Of a DNA stretch of 19,724 nt, positions 7,164 to 15,666 are shown in pieces. How positions within the stretch are numbered: position 1 is the stretch's first letter; every line of letters begins with the position of its first letter. The notes below the pieces were generated by a model. The model saw nothing but the letters and a program-made list of their open reading frames with translations, had not been told where the DNA came from and made no database searches. The DNA comes from Marinospirillum sp. (GTDB lineage Bacteria > Pseudomonadota > Gammaproteobacteria > Pseudomonadales > Halomonadaceae), in the NCBI RefSeq assembly GCF_014859565.1, contig NZ_JACUUA010000055.1:1-19724 (forward strand). Direction: 5' to 3'. A program made the position numbers and the translations under genes.

Positions 7164-8328
7164 GGGGTTCACCAAGAATGATGCAGGTATTGTTGCCACC
7201 AAAAGCAAAGGAGTTGGACAGGATGTAGCGTTTTTTTAGTTCTGCCGGTTGTAATAACAAACCACAGCGCGGCAGCTCCGGATCCAGGGTTGAATCATCC
7301 AGCTGTTGTGGGGGTAACGGCAGATTATGTTCCAGTATCAGCCAAGCCAGAATAGCTTCGTTGATACCTGCCGCACCTAGAGTGTGGCCAGTCAGATGTT
7401 TGGTTGAACTGCAGGGCACGGAGGTGCCAAAAATTTCAGCCACCACAGCAGATTCTACCTTGTCATTCAAAGGTGTGGCCGTGCCGTGCAGGTTGATATA
7501 ACCAATATCCTGTGGCTCCAGTCCTGCATCTGCCAGTGCTTTTCGGATTGCACTGATTGCACCCTTGCCTTCCGGGTGAGGTGCTGACATGTGATGTGCA
7601 TCAGATGATTCACCACCACCCAGCAATGCCACCCGGCTTTTTTCCCGACTGAGCAGAACCAGCCCTGCAGCCTCACCAATATTGATGCCATCCCGATTCC
7701 TGCCAAAAGGTGTACAGGGTTTCAGTGATAAAGAATCCAGACTGAAAAAACCGTTCATGGGCATACGACTGAGGGTGTCAGCACCACCGGCTATCACTGC
7801 ATCGGCCAACCCGGACTCAATCAGACGCCGCCCAGTCAGAAGTGCTCGGGCACTGGATGAACAGGCGGTTGAGATGGTGAAACAGGCACCCGATAAACCC
7901 AGCCATGCAGCCAGAAAACGTGAGGGATCACCCAGTTCCTGCTGTGGATAACAATAGTTGCCCACGGACTCACCACTGAGATGAGCAGCCACAGCCCGGT
8001 CACCCTCATCCAGACCAGAAGTACTGGTGCCCATAATCACCGCCACACGATCCTTGCCAAAGCGGGTGATGGCTTCATCCACCTGAGGCTGGATCTGATG
8101 TAAAGCAGCCAGCAACAATTGATTATTACGGCTGCGATGCTGAATGAACTGATCCGGAATTTCCGGCAGATCACCCAGTACCTGCCCAACATAGCAAGGC
8201 AGACCACCTGTTAACCACTGATCACTGATCTGCATACCCGGCGCAACACCCTGACTCAGGTTGCGTGCAATTTGTTCAGGGGTATTACCCAAGGCATTAA
8301 GCATTCCTGCTGCTGAGATATAAATCAT
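7156..8328 (-). CDS. apeO: Beta-ketoacyl-ACP synthase, catalytic KS of the APE elongation complex
   Basis: This 390-residue KS has ATG at 8328, five bases after the apeN stop. Catalytic Cys156 sits in TACSSSA, with His281 in HGTATPLND, Lys310, His315 in TGHTLGAAG, and the closing FAFGGNN at 374-380. All residues for decarboxylative Claisen condensation with malonyl-ACP are present. In characterised APE systems ApeO pairs with the truncated chain length factor ApeC to extend the aryl starter by C2 units, and this window carries a matching ApeC at 17559-18275. The N-terminus is short compared with FabF, starting directly at MIYISAAGML. A cytoplasmic soluble complex is expected. Confidence 0.9.
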   Translation of the reverse strand: MIYISAAGMLNALGNTPEQIARNLSQGVAPGMQISDQWLTGGLPCYVGQVLGDLPEIPDQFIQHRSRNNQLLLAALHQIQPQVDEAITRFGKDRVAVIMGTSTSGLDEGDRAVAAHLSGESVGNYCYPQQELGDPSRFLAAWLGLSGACFTISTACSSSARALLTGRRLIESGLADAVIAGGADTLSRMPMNGFFSLDSLSLKPCTPFGRNRDGINIGEAAGLVLLSREKSRVALLGGGESSDAHHMSAPHPEGKGAISAIRKALADAGLEPQDIGYINLHGTATPLNDKVESAVVAEIFGTSVPCSSTKHLTGHTLGAAGINEAILAWLILEHNLPLPPQQLDDSTLDPELPRCGLLLQPAELKKRYILSNSFAFGGNNTCIILGEPHE

Positions 8329-8333
8329 GCGCT

Positions 8334-8897
8334 TCAGTCCAGATTCCTGATGTGAAGTTGGTAGCCAAAATGATGGTGTATTAAACGATAAGGCTCACGG
8401 TGATTATTTTCCAACCGATAATCAATTTCCACCACTGGATTACCCAGGGCATCCAGCAGTCGCCGTTGTTCAGCAAGGTTTTCCAGCATCCAGCCCTGCG
8501 GCAAAACCTCGTGCCAATTGTTTTGGGGCCAGTAAGCCAGCATCACATCAGATAAAACCTGTACTGCCGGTGGCAAGTGCTCATGATGAATGTGCTGCTC
8601 AATATTAATACCCTGTTCATCATAACGCAGGCTGAACAACCGAATACCACTTGGTGTTAAAGCCAGCAACTCCATTTGTTGTTGATGCACAGTTAAAAGC
8701 GCCTGAAAACTCTGGCGCCCTGCTTCAGTTTCCACACTCAATAACTGATGGCGGGCAAATGACTCTTGTAAACCGGGGGCAGGTAGTTTTACCCAGGTAT
8801 CCGCATTCAGGCGGGTCATCTCACTACTCTGTTCTGGCAGACTGCTACAAGCGGATAACTGCGCCATTAAAATCAGCAGGATCAGTATTTTTTTCAT
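8334..8897 (-). CDS. apeN: Outer-membrane lipoprotein of the DUF3261 type
   Basis: This 187-residue protein has ATG at 8897 that overlaps the exporter stop as ATGA. MKKILILLILMAQLSAC is a lipoprotein signal peptide with lipobox LSAC and acylated Cys17, followed by Ser-Ser, which permits Lol sorting to the outer membrane. The mature part is a predicted beta-rich domain resembling LolB-like or DUF3261 proteins, with recurring beta strands such as ALLTVHQQQMELLALTPSGI. It directly follows apeL (LolA-like) and apeM (RND/MMPL exporter), so the three probably form a dedicated lipid relay from inner to outer membrane, with this protein as the receiving end. The apeN letter follows from conserved gene order; I see no catalytic motif. 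Confidence 0.82.
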   Translation of the reverse strand: MKKILILLILMAQLSACSSLPEQSSEMTRLNADTWVKLPAPGLQESFARHQLLSVETEAGRQSFQALLTVHQQQMELLALTPSGIRLFSLRYDEQGINIEQHIHHEHLPPAVQVLSDVMLAYWPQNNWHEVLPQGWMLENLAEQRRLLDALGNPVVEIDYRLENNHREPYRLIHHHFGYQLHIRNLD

Positions 8898-11206
8898 GAG
8901 ATGGATAAAGACTCCGGCTGAGGTGATGCTGCCAGCGGTGACAACAGGAAAGCCACCAGCAGCCCGGTGCCCAGCACCAGACCAAAACTGCTGATGGCCT
9001 GAGTGCTGCTGAATACCAGAATTCCCAGCGTCAGCAAGGTTGTACTGGCAGCCAGCAGGGTTGCAAAAAGGGCTGTGGCTGTTGAGCTGCGAGGATTACT
9101 GAAGAACAGGGTGTAGTTGATGCCCACACCCAGCACCAGCATCATTGCCAGCAGGGCAAATAGATTAAAACCATAACCAAACAATCCCAGTGCCGCGGGT
9201 GCTGCCACCAATGAAAGCAGGGTTGGCACTAAGGTGCGCAGCCCGGCTTTGACACCCAGCAGCAGGATAAAATACACCGCCAGCAACAGCAGTGCGAACA
9301 ACAACAAGCCTGTTAATATCTGCCGATACTCAGCAAAAATCCGCGTGTAAGAAGAGCGTCGATCCATCAGCACAACCCCTTCGTAGCCTGCAAACTGCTG
9401 TTGTAACGCTACTGAATTCACAACACCTGCCAGCGGCAACAACAAACCGGTCAGGTCAGGTTCAGGGCTCAGCAACAGACTTCCCCAAATTCGCCCCGGC
9501 GGGCTGGTCAGCCAGAGTTCGGGGGTTAATGGCTGCCAGGCGGCCTGTGTGGTGCTGGATTGTAACAACCCGGCCTGTTGTAAAGCCTGCACCACTTGCG
9601 GCTGAAGCGCTTCCAGTGCAGCGGTCTGCTGCTGCTGCCGTTGTAATGATACCAGCGGCAGGCGTTGATATCCGGCCAGAGACTGTTGCTCTACCATTTT
9701 ATCCAGCAACGGCTCCAGTTTTTCTAGCTTTTCCAGTGCGGCCTGAGGGTGAGTATCAAAAACCAGCAACCAGGTCTGCTCCAGAGGCTGCCCAAGAAGT
9801 TTTGCCAGACGTTGTTCCTGCTGCTGCACACTCATTGGAAGATTCTGGAAATCAGCAGGGTCGTCACTGATATGCACACGCAACAGGCCGACCAAAGCCA
9901 GCAGCAAGATCCCCAGCGGGACAAGAATCCTCATCGAAGGCCGTTGCCAGAGCACAAGCCAGCGCTGTAATAATGCCACTGCGGGCAATGGACGAACAGC
10001 CAGACGGGTGGTCAGTAAAGGCAACCAGAGCAGCACCACCAGGAAAGCCATAATCATGCCGACCACAGAAAAAACTGCCAGCTGTCGAAAGATCAACAGG
10101 GGTGGCAACGCCAGCATCAGATAAGCCAGCAGGGTGGTCAATAAGGCTGAAGACAGGGTTGGAAAAGTGACAGCCAGACTTTGTTGCGGCGAACGCTCGG
10201 CACCGTGGACTCTTCGCTCCACCAGATAATAAAGTACATAGTCCACCGTAACACCCACCACACTGACACTCATCACCAGTGTCAGCAGATGCAACTCACC
10301 AAACAGCAGCAATACAGCCCAGATACCACTCAGCACTCCTGCCGTAATGGATAACAGGCACAAGAATAGCGGCATCAGGGAACGGAAGGTCAGCAGAATT
10401 AACAACACCACACCCAACAGAGTCAGACTGCCCAGAGTACGCATATCACCCTGAGCTTGTTCACTGGCATGACTGCTGTAAAAAAGGGTGCCCCGCTCCA
10501 GTATTTCACTGTCCGGCCAGTCCTTGAGCCATTGTTCTTTTGCTTGTTGCAACAGGCGGGTTACTTCCTGCGCCTGCTGAATGCTGTAAGAGGAAATATT
10601 CAGCTCAGCCTGCAACAGATACCATGCATTGCCAGATTCATCCCTGACCAAAGGCCAGTTTTGCCGTAGTTCAAATTTTTGCCCGGTTGTTGATGCACCC
10701 TGCAGACTCCGCATCAATAACAAAGGATCCTGCTGTAGTTCACGCAGACTGACACCGGCAAAAGGTGAATAAAACTGGCTTAATACCCAGCGCACATAAT
10801 GCTCCGAACCCTTTTCCATTCGCTGCAGGGTCTGATCATCCAGCAAGGCGGGAGCATAATTGTGAAAATACTCCGACCACCGGGTTTGTTCATTTAAATC
10901 CAGAGCGCCTCTGACTTTGTTCAACTGCGGCAGATCATTCAAAACCTGTTGCCAGGCGTCAGCTGCAGCAACCTTGTGTTGATCTGACCTCACCAGCCAG
11001 ATCAACTGACGATCCAGTTGTGTCATCAGTTCCTGCTGTAATTGCTCCGGCACCCCTTGCTCCAGATTATTCGGCAGCAATGCCAGAATGCTGGTATTAA
11101 TCTGCCCACGCTGATACAAAAAAGGCAAAGTCAGACACATGACCAACAATAATGTCAGCAGCAACCAGGCCAGCAAACGCTGATGTTTATGGATAAAAAA
11201 GAGCAC
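8894..11206 (-). CDS. apeM: RND/MMPL-family exporter, predicted polyene-lipid transporter
   Basis: This 770-residue inner-membrane protein starts at GTG 11206 behind GGAAG, overlapping apeL by 20 bases. The topology is the MMPL duplication. There is one N-terminal helix (about 11-30), a large periplasmic domain (32-250), a bundle of about five to six helices (256-445), a second periplasmic domain (450-630), and a final helix bundle (631-758). The first bundle holds GVTVDYVLYYL with Asp322 at the proton-relay position. The equivalent motif in the second bundle is GVGINYTLFF, with Asn697 in place of Asp. Such proteins extract lipids from the inner membrane using proton motive force. Placement between a LolA-like and a LolB-like protein indicates export of the finished pigment lipid. 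Confidence 0.9.
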   Translation of the reverse strand: MLFFIHKHQRLLAWLLLTLLLVMCLTLPFLYQRGQINTSILALLPNNLEQGVPEQLQQELMTQLDRQLIWLVRSDQHKVAAADAWQQVLNDLPQLNKVRGALDLNEQTRWSEYFHNYAPALLDDQTLQRMEKGSEHYVRWVLSQFYSPFAGVSLRELQQDPLLLMRSLQGASTTGQKFELRQNWPLVRDESGNAWYLLQAELNISSYSIQQAQEVTRLLQQAKEQWLKDWPDSEILERGTLFYSSHASEQAQGDMRTLGSLTLLGVVLLILLTFRSLMPLFLCLLSITAGVLSGIWAVLLLFGELHLLTLVMSVSVVGVTVDYVLYYLVERRVHGAERSPQQSLAVTFPTLSSALLTTLLAYLMLALPPLLIFRQLAVFSVVGMIMAFLVVLLWLPLLTTRLAVRPLPAVALLQRWLVLWQRPSMRILVPLGILLLALVGLLRVHISDDPADFQNLPMSVQQQEQRLAKLLGQPLEQTWLLVFDTHPQAALEKLEKLEPLLDKMVEQQSLAGYQRLPLVSLQRQQQQTAALEALQPQVVQALQQAGLLQSSTTQAAWQPLTPELWLTSPPGRIWGSLLLSPEPDLTGLLLPLAGVVNSVALQQQFAGYEGVVLMDRRSSYTRIFAEYRQILTGLLLFALLLLAVYFILLLGVKAGLRTLVPTLLSLVAAPAALGLFGYGFNLFALLAMMLVLGVGINYTLFFSNPRSSTATALFATLLAASTTLLTLGILVFSSTQAISSFGLVLGTGLLVAFLLSPLAASPQPESLSIS

Positions 11207-11789
11207 GTTCTTCTTCCGTCAGGGGTTCATCACTTAACTGGTGCCCGGTAAAACGGATCAGAGTGGTGTCCCCATCGGTGTCTTTCATCAATAACTGTTT
11301 GACCACCTCGCCCCCCATCAGCTCAAAGTGCAAAAACAGCTGATTCAGTGGTGCTGCCTGAGGTTTTAGCCGTAATGCCCAGTCTCCATCCGCAGCGGGC
11401 AAAGCGGTTAACTCAAAGTGTTGTGCCAGGGCTTGTAAATCAACCAACAGCAGATCACGCAATAATCGCTGGAACTGCTGCATACGTGGATCACCTGCGG
11501 CAGTCATGGGTTGTGCAGCCTCACCTTCCACCTGTTGCAACATCAGGGTATCCGTTAACAACAATGTCATGCCAAATGGCTGCTGCTGTTGCCACCAGAT
11601 GCCTTCATCTCGTCCCAGCAAGAGGTGACCACTGGAGTGAAGGGCAACCGGCAAAGCACTCAGTTGTCGTTCCTGGGTGAACTCAGCTCGCAATTGGGAA
11701 AAGCCACGCAGGTTTGTTGAAATCTGATCCAGTGCAAGGCTTGACCCCGTCGAAAACAACAACACAAGCAGCAACCAGGTGCGAATCAT
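11187..11789 (-). CDS. apeL: LolA-like periplasmic lipid carrier
   Basis: This 200-residue protein has ATG at 11789 overlapping the apeK stop as ATGA. The signal peptide MIRTWLLLVLLFSTGSSLA is Sec-type without a lipobox. The mature start FSQLRAEFTQERQL has the pattern of LolA and related carriers, which are half-barrel proteins binding acyl chains in a concave pocket. A run of strands follows (SSGHLLLGRDEGIWWQQQQ, then TLLLTDTLMLQQ). It is proposed to ferry the polyene lipid across the periplasm between ApeM and ApeN. It is not the housekeeping LolA, given its context and divergence. The letter follows APE gene order. Confidence 0.85.
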   Translation of the reverse strand: MIRTWLLLVLLFSTGSSLALDQISTNLRGFSQLRAEFTQERQLSALPVALHSSGHLLLGRDEGIWWQQQQPFGMTLLLTDTLMLQQVEGEAAQPMTAAGDPRMQQFQRLLRDLLLVDLQALAQHFELTALPAADGDWALRLKPQAAPLNQLFLHFELMGGEVVKQLLMKDTDGDTTLIRFTGHQLSDEPLTEEERALFYP

Positions 11790-12226
11790 CTTGGCAGTCC
11801 CATACGTTCAAACAGGATATCGGGTGAAACAAAGAGCATTTCTTTTTTTGCTGCATCCACAGCAACTTGAATGGTCCAGGCTTCGGTGGTTTTTTTGCCG
11901 GTGGCTACATCAAAGAGTTTGTAACCAATCTTTAAACGATTTTCATACTCCAGCAGAAAAGCAACCACCCGGATTTTTTGTTCAAAACAAACGGCACCGG
12001 AATACTTGACTCGTGTATCAATGATTGGCCACATGTGTCCATGTTCACGCATTTCGCGATAGCCGTAACCCAGTTGTCGGAGCAGTTTTTCTCTGGCTAT
12101 TTCCAAATAACGAAAGTAATTACCGTGCCAGACGACTTCCATGGAGTCCACGTCATGAAAAGCAATATCAATTTCCACTTCAGCCTGAAAACGCGGATCA
12201 TCAAGTAGGGGGTTGCTGTTCTTCAT
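11786..12226 (-). CDS. apeK: Hotdog thioesterase of the 4HBT/YbgC type
   Basis: This 146-residue protein starts at the ATG at 12226, chosen because AGGAAA lies four bases upstream and because the 55 extra residues of the longer ORF have no domain similarity. It overlaps the acyltransferase gene by 26 bases. FHDVDSMEVVWHGNYFRYLE at 23-42 is the 4-hydroxybenzoyl-CoA thioesterase signature, with Asp27 aligned to the catalytic Asp17 of the Pseudomonas enzyme. ApeK in characterised systems binds the ACPs ApeE and ApeF. It could hydrolyse stalled ACP-bound chains or release the finished aryl polyene acid. It is cytoplasmic, with normal length for the family. Confidence 0.88.
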   Translation of the reverse strand: MKNSNPLLDDPRFQAEVEIDIAFHDVDSMEVVWHGNYFRYLEIAREKLLRQLGYGYREMREHGHMWPIIDTRVKYSGAVCFEQKIRVVAFLLEYENRLKIGYKLFDVATGKKTTEAWTIQVAVDAAKKEMLFVSPDILFERMGLPR

Positions 12227-13178
12227 CTGCTTTCCTGTCCGGGAGTTCCCAGAAATTATAAAAATTGAACCAATCCAGCGGTGACTGAAGGCAATAATGC
12301 TCCAAACGTGAAGCGTAATAATCAACCGACTGCTGTAAGGCTTCCTGACGTCGCGCCCTGGGTAAAAGCAGGGGATCTGCAAACATTTCACAGTAAATCT
12401 TCAGCTCATTTTTTTGCTTGAGAGCAAACATCAGATAAACCGGACATTTTAATAGTGAGGCCAGAATAAAAGGGCCCTGAGGGAAAGGGGCTGGTTGCCC
12501 AAGAAAATCACTCCAGATCAGCCGCTCGGTGCGTGCGGCTGCATTGGTTTCCAGCGCAATTCGATCCCCCACAATAGCCACCCAGTCACCGGCATCAATT
12601 TTTTCTTTCAGAAAAATGGCGGTTTCTGGCCCCAGGGTGTCCACCTGAATCAAATTAACTCCTGCATCAGGATTAACTTCCTGCAATAACTGGCTGAAAC
12701 CTTGCGCATGTTTATTAAAAACCAGTGCATGAACCCTGAAGCCGGGACGTTGTTGTGACAATGCTCGGCAGACCTCAATATCACCCAGATGAGAACCGAG
12801 AATCAGACAGCCCTTTTGACCATCTGGTAACGGGCAGGAAGGGCTGTCCGAGGCATAATCCACATGCTTGCCAAGCTGCAGATCTCCATGCCAACCGGCC
12901 AGTTTATCCAGTATTGCATGAGCAAAACGCAGAAAGTGCTGATAACTGGATAGTGTGGTTGGCAGCTCTAGCCCTTTTTTGGCTGCGGTCTGCCGAATTT
13001 TCTGGATATATTGCTGCGAGGCACGACGCTGCACCTGCCCGGTTAGCAAAAAAATTCCGGCAACTGGGTAAAGTATCAAGCTGATAAAACGGTAACCCAG
13101 CAGCCGATAAACACTGAACAACCACCTCAACCAGGTGAGTCCCTTGCGCTCGGGAAGGTTTGCCCAATGTTCAGCCAC
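12201..13178 (-). CDS. LpxL/HtrB-type lysophospholipid acyltransferase
   Basis: This 325-residue protein starts at GTG 13178, four bases after a strong GGGAGG and overlapping the glycosyltransferase gene by 8 bases. A hydrophobic segment at about 26-46 suggests an N-terminal membrane anchor. The LPLAT motif is His130-Leu-Gly-Asp-Ile-Glu135 (HX4E, as in LpxL/LpxM), followed by VGDR at 204-207. The C-terminus with WFNFYNFWE is also typical of this family. It probably transfers an acyl or polyene chain from ACP to a lipid anchor at the inner membrane. In several APE clusters I recall the preceding glycosyltransferase and this domain as one fused protein, whereas here they are two overlapping genes. 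Which acyl chain is used cannot be told from sequence. Confidence 0.85.
   Translation of the reverse strand: MAEHWANLPERKGLTWLRWLFSVYRLLGYRFISLILYPVAGIFLLTGQVQRRASQQYIQKIRQTAAKKGLELPTTLSSYQHFLRFAHAILDKLAGWHGDLQLGKHVDYASDSPSCPLPDGQKGCLILGSHLGDIEVCRALSQQRPGFRVHALVFNKHAQGFSQLLQEVNPDAGVNLIQVDTLGPETAIFLKEKIDAGDWVAIVGDRIALETNAAARTERLIWSDFLGQPAPFPQGPFILASLLKCPVYLMFALKQKNELKIYCEMFADPLLLPRARRQEALQQSVDYYASRLEHYCLQSPLDWFNFYNFWELPDRKADEEQQPPT
12231..12236 (-). promoter_or_regulatory. Ribosome-binding site that fixes the apeK start
   Basis: Minus-strand AGGAAA lies four bases before the ATG at 12226, inside the end of the upstream acyltransferase gene. It supports the short thioesterase reading. Confidence 0.65.
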
Positions 13179-13920
13179 TTTGCCTCCCGCGTCTGAACAG
13201 CAACATGGGCACGCGCCACACCATTCCTATGAGCAGCCTGATATGCAACCTTGCCATCAGCAGGTTGTCCTCCAGCATTCTAAAATTGGAGATGCCTTGT
13301 TCAGGATAAATGACTGCAACTGGCACAAACAGGCTGGGTGTTCCGGACCAGTAGAGTCGCACCATAATTTCTGTATCAAAATCCATCCGCGCACCTGGCT
13401 GAGGTACTGCCAGAGAAGCAGCCACCGGATACACGCGGAATCCACACATGCTGTCAATAATGGACAAGGACAGGGTTTCAACCCAGACCAGAGCATGTGT
13501 TATATAACGACCATAAAGGCGAGAAGGTGGAACACTGGCATCATAAACCGGACGCCCAGAAATCAGGCAATCAGGATGTCTGGCAGCTAACTCCAGCAAT
13601 TCGCCTGCTTTTTCTATTTCATGCTGACCATCTGCATCAACCTGCAAGACGTGGGTATAACCCAGTTTAGCTGCTTCTTTAATACCCAGCATTACCGCAA
13701 CACCCTTGCCCTGATTCTGCTCCAGGCGCAGCAAGGTCACATCATCAGCCTGGCTACAAAATACATCCAGCTGTGCACTGCTGTGATGATCACTGCCATC
13801 ATCCACCACCAGACAATGCAGGTTAAATGGACGCAAACGCTCCACGACTGAGGCTAGGGTGGCGCCATGATTAAAGCAGGGAATCACCGCGCAAGGTTTG
13901 AATGTTTCCGGAAAGATCAC
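13171..13920 (-). CDS. Family 2 glycosyltransferase
   Basis: This 249-residue GT-A fold protein resembles dolichol-phosphate mannosyltransferase-like members of GT2. It starts with GTG at 13920, overlapping the apeI stop as GTGA, with AGG upstream. VIPCFNHGATL at 12-22 is the first beta strand with the nucleotide-sugar site. Asp40-Asp41-Gly-Ser and the DXD motif Asp95-Ala-Asp97 bind the sugar nucleotide and metal, and DFDTEIMVR in the second half carries the usual acidic acceptor-side residue. There is no clear membrane span. It would add a sugar, from an unknown donor, to the pigment or its lipid anchor. The separate acyltransferase gene directly downstream suggests the two act on the same anchor. 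Confidence 0.88.
   Translation of the reverse strand: MIFPETFKPCAVIPCFNHGATLASVVERLRPFNLHCLVVDDGSDHHSSAQLDVFCSQADDVTLLRLEQNQGKGVAVMLGIKEAAKLGYTHVLQVDADGQHEIEKAGELLELAARHPDCLISGRPVYDASVPPSRLYGRYITHALVWVETLSLSIIDSMCGFRVYPVAASLAVPQPGARMDFDTEIMVRLYWSGTPSLFVPVAVIYPEQGISNFRMLEDNLLMARLHIRLLIGMVWRVPMLLFRRGRQSG
13183..13188 (-). promoter_or_regulatory. Ribosome-binding site of the LpxL-type acyltransferase
   Basis: Minus-strand GGGAGG lies four bases before the GTG at 13178. Its strength shows that this acyltransferase is initiated independently and is not read as part of the upstream glycosyltransferase. Confidence 0.65.
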
Positions 13921-14273
13921 AGTGAAAACCTGATTTTGCCACTGCTGACGGGTAACAGATCGGCAGTTGGCTGGACTGAAAAATAAGAAAATTTAAGCAG
14001 TTCTTTTTCTGCCGACCACTGCAGGTTCAGTTCCAGTGTCTGCCCATGAGTAACCGGGCTCTGAAATTTGATCGCCTGCATGGCAACAAACTGGCCATTT
14101 AAACCAAGATGCTCACGAGCGTAATGAACAGCCCAGTGTATCTGAGCAACACCTGGCAGCACTGGCTGTCCGGGAAAGTGTCCCTTGAACCAGAAGAGTT
14201 GAGGTTCAAGTAGCAGCTGTAATTTTGCTGTATCAGGTGAAGGAGTTGAGCACTCAAGCTTTATCGGTAGCAT
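13917..14273 (-). CDS. apeI: Hotdog-fold dehydratase subunit ApeI (FabZ-like)
   Basis: This 118-residue single-domain hotdog protein is given here from the ATG at 14273. A TTG two codons upstream (14279) is nearly as good because AAAGGAG at 14284-14290 serves both. The gene overlaps apeH by 20 bases. WFKGHFPGQPVLPGVAQIHW contains the FabZ histidine (His32) in HFPG, but the FabZ catalytic glutamate fourteen residues later is replaced by histidine (His46). With ApeP supplying the glutamate, the pair should form a composite active site that dehydrates 3-hydroxyacyl-ACPs. The length is shorter than stand-alone FabZ (about 150). The partner gene apeP lies about 7 kb downstream in the same cluster. 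Confidence 0.87.
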   Translation of the reverse strand: MLPIKLECSTPSPDTAKLQLLLEPQLFWFKGHFPGQPVLPGVAQIHWAVHYAREHLGLNGQFVAMQAIKFQSPVTHGQTLELNLQWSAEKELLKFSYFSVQPTADLLPVSSGKIRFSL

Positions 14274-15666
14274 GGTCAAAAAGCTCCTTTAACAAAGGCT
14301 GGGACATTTTCCCCATCGAGTTGATGGGCAACTCATTTACAAAGCGCCAGTTTTTTGGAATGGCTACTGGCTCCAGCCAACCATGCAACATCTCTCTTAA
14401 CCCGGCAGCAAATCGGCCTGGAGTGAGTGTGGCTTGTTGCGCCAGGCCTTCAGCACTAAGAATGATCACTGCACCAAGACGAGCCCGCTGAGGGTTTTCC
14501 AGCAACACTACGGCGGCATCTGCAACTTGTGGTAAGGCTCTTAGCCGTTGCTCCACTTCATCCAGAGAAATACGCTTTTCTTCTATTTTTACGGTTCGAT
14601 CAAGACGTCCACAGATCTGAAACTGCCCCTTGTCATTAAAAATCAGTTGATCATTCACGGGATAACCGCTGGAATCTTCTATCAAGGGAGAGAAAACCCG
14701 TCCAGGTTGTTCTTCTGTGCCTGATTCAAAATGAACACCTATAAATGGGGTCCAAGCAGGGTTTTCCGTATCCCTGTACCGCCATGCCAACACACCTGTT
14801 TCTGTACTGCCATAAATTTCGGTTACAGTGCACTGGGTCCACTGCTGTACACGCTGAGCATCGGGCCAGGGTAATACTCCACCGGCAGAAACCAGGCCAG
14901 CACAGTGGCAAATATCCAGATCAACATCCAGTCTTTTGATAAATGCCGGGCTGGTAATCAGCAAGGTTGCCGGTGTGACATTAATTGCCAGCTCTTCTTG
15001 GTAGGTTTTCATCCGAGTATCAAAAGGAATACCAAGAGAAAGCGGCAACCACAACCGGAATGTTAAGCCATACAGATGCTGGTGTGTCACTGTTGCTTGC
15101 ACCTGATCAAATACAGCCTGCCTAGAAAAAAGAGATACAAGCCATCTTGCTTCTGCGTCCATCGCAGCTAGGCTTTTGGTGATTTTTTTGGGTTGCCCAG
15201 TGGAGCCTGAAGTAAACAAGGTTAGTGTGGCATCTGGAGAAATGGGCAATAGCTCTACTGGTGTGGCACTTTCCAACACTTCCAGTAGTCTGACAGTTGG
15301 GCTCAACAAGTTCAGTGATAGGTCTGTCAGCACTGCATCATAGTGTTGTTGCTGCTCATTCAAGGGGCCATCTAGGCAGTGTCCGGGAATGACCGGGGTT
15401 TTACGACTGTGCAACAATGCCAACAAAGCCACCAGAAAAAGACCGCTATCCTCAAAACACAGTGCCCAGCGAGTTTCTTGGCGTGGCTGCAGAAAACCAA
15501 CCAGTTGCCCGACCTGTTCTCTGAGCTGTTCCAGGGATAAGTATTCAGATCCCTGGCGAGCTATTCTGATTGCAGGATCACGAGTTTCATCCAGCCACCG
15601 TCCGACAGGTATCAGGACAGAGGGTTCGTTGCTTTCCGGTTGCGTACTTTTCTTCTGACAATCCAT
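14254..15666 (-). CDS. apeH: Adenylate-forming aryl-acid/acyl-ACP synthetase
   Basis: This 470-residue ANL-superfamily enzyme has ATG at 15666 and a 55-base overlap with apeG. The P-loop is TSGSTGQPK at 152-160. EIYGSTETG at 283-291 is the A5 motif, GRLDRTVKIEEKRIS at 353-367 holds the hinge region, and Lys453 in NSMGKM is the C-terminal catalytic lysine. All parts needed for adenylation and thioester transfer are present, although the enzyme is compact (typical size 500 or more). In APE pathways this enzyme activates an aromatic acid, probably a 4-hydroxybenzoate or coumarate-type starter, and loads it onto an ACP. The specificity pocket cannot be assigned safely. The starter-forming ammonia lyase is not in the window. 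Confidence 0.88.
   Translation of the reverse strand: MDCQKKSTQPESNEPSVLIPVGRWLDETRDPAIRIARQGSEYLSLEQLREQVGQLVGFLQPRQETRWALCFEDSGLFLVALLALLHSRKTPVIPGHCLDGPLNEQQQHYDAVLTDLSLNLLSPTVRLLEVLESATPVELLPISPDATLTLFTSGSTGQPKKITKSLAAMDAEARWLVSLFSRQAVFDQVQATVTHQHLYGLTFRLWLPLSLGIPFDTRMKTYQEELAINVTPATLLITSPAFIKRLDVDLDICHCAGLVSAGGVLPWPDAQRVQQWTQCTVTEIYGSTETGVLAWRYRDTENPAWTPFIGVHFESGTEEQPGRVFSPLIEDSSGYPVNDQLIFNDKGQFQICGRLDRTVKIEEKRISLDEVEQRLRALPQVADAAVVLLENPQRARLGAVIILSAEGLAQQATLTPGRFAAGLREMLHGWLEPVAIPKNWRFVNELPINSMGKMSQPLLKELFDHATDKA
14284..14290 (-). promoter_or_regulatory. Ribosome-binding site of apeI
   Basis: Minus-strand AAAGGAG is ten bases before the ATG at 14273 and four before the TTG at 14279. 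It is the strongest element near this junction and leaves the exact start open by two codons. Confidence 0.6.

Noticed and set aside
9292..9870. Plus-strand ORF of 192 residues
   Set aside because: It is an antisense shadow of apeM, low in recognisable motifs, with no ribosome-binding site.
12227..12391. Extension of the thioesterase by 55 residues
   Set aside because: It runs over the end of the acyltransferase gene, and a clear ribosome-binding site precedes the internal ATG at 12226.
13135..13590. Plus-strand ORF of 151 residues
   Set aside because: It is antisense to the glycosyltransferase gene, whose motifs are intact on the minus strand.
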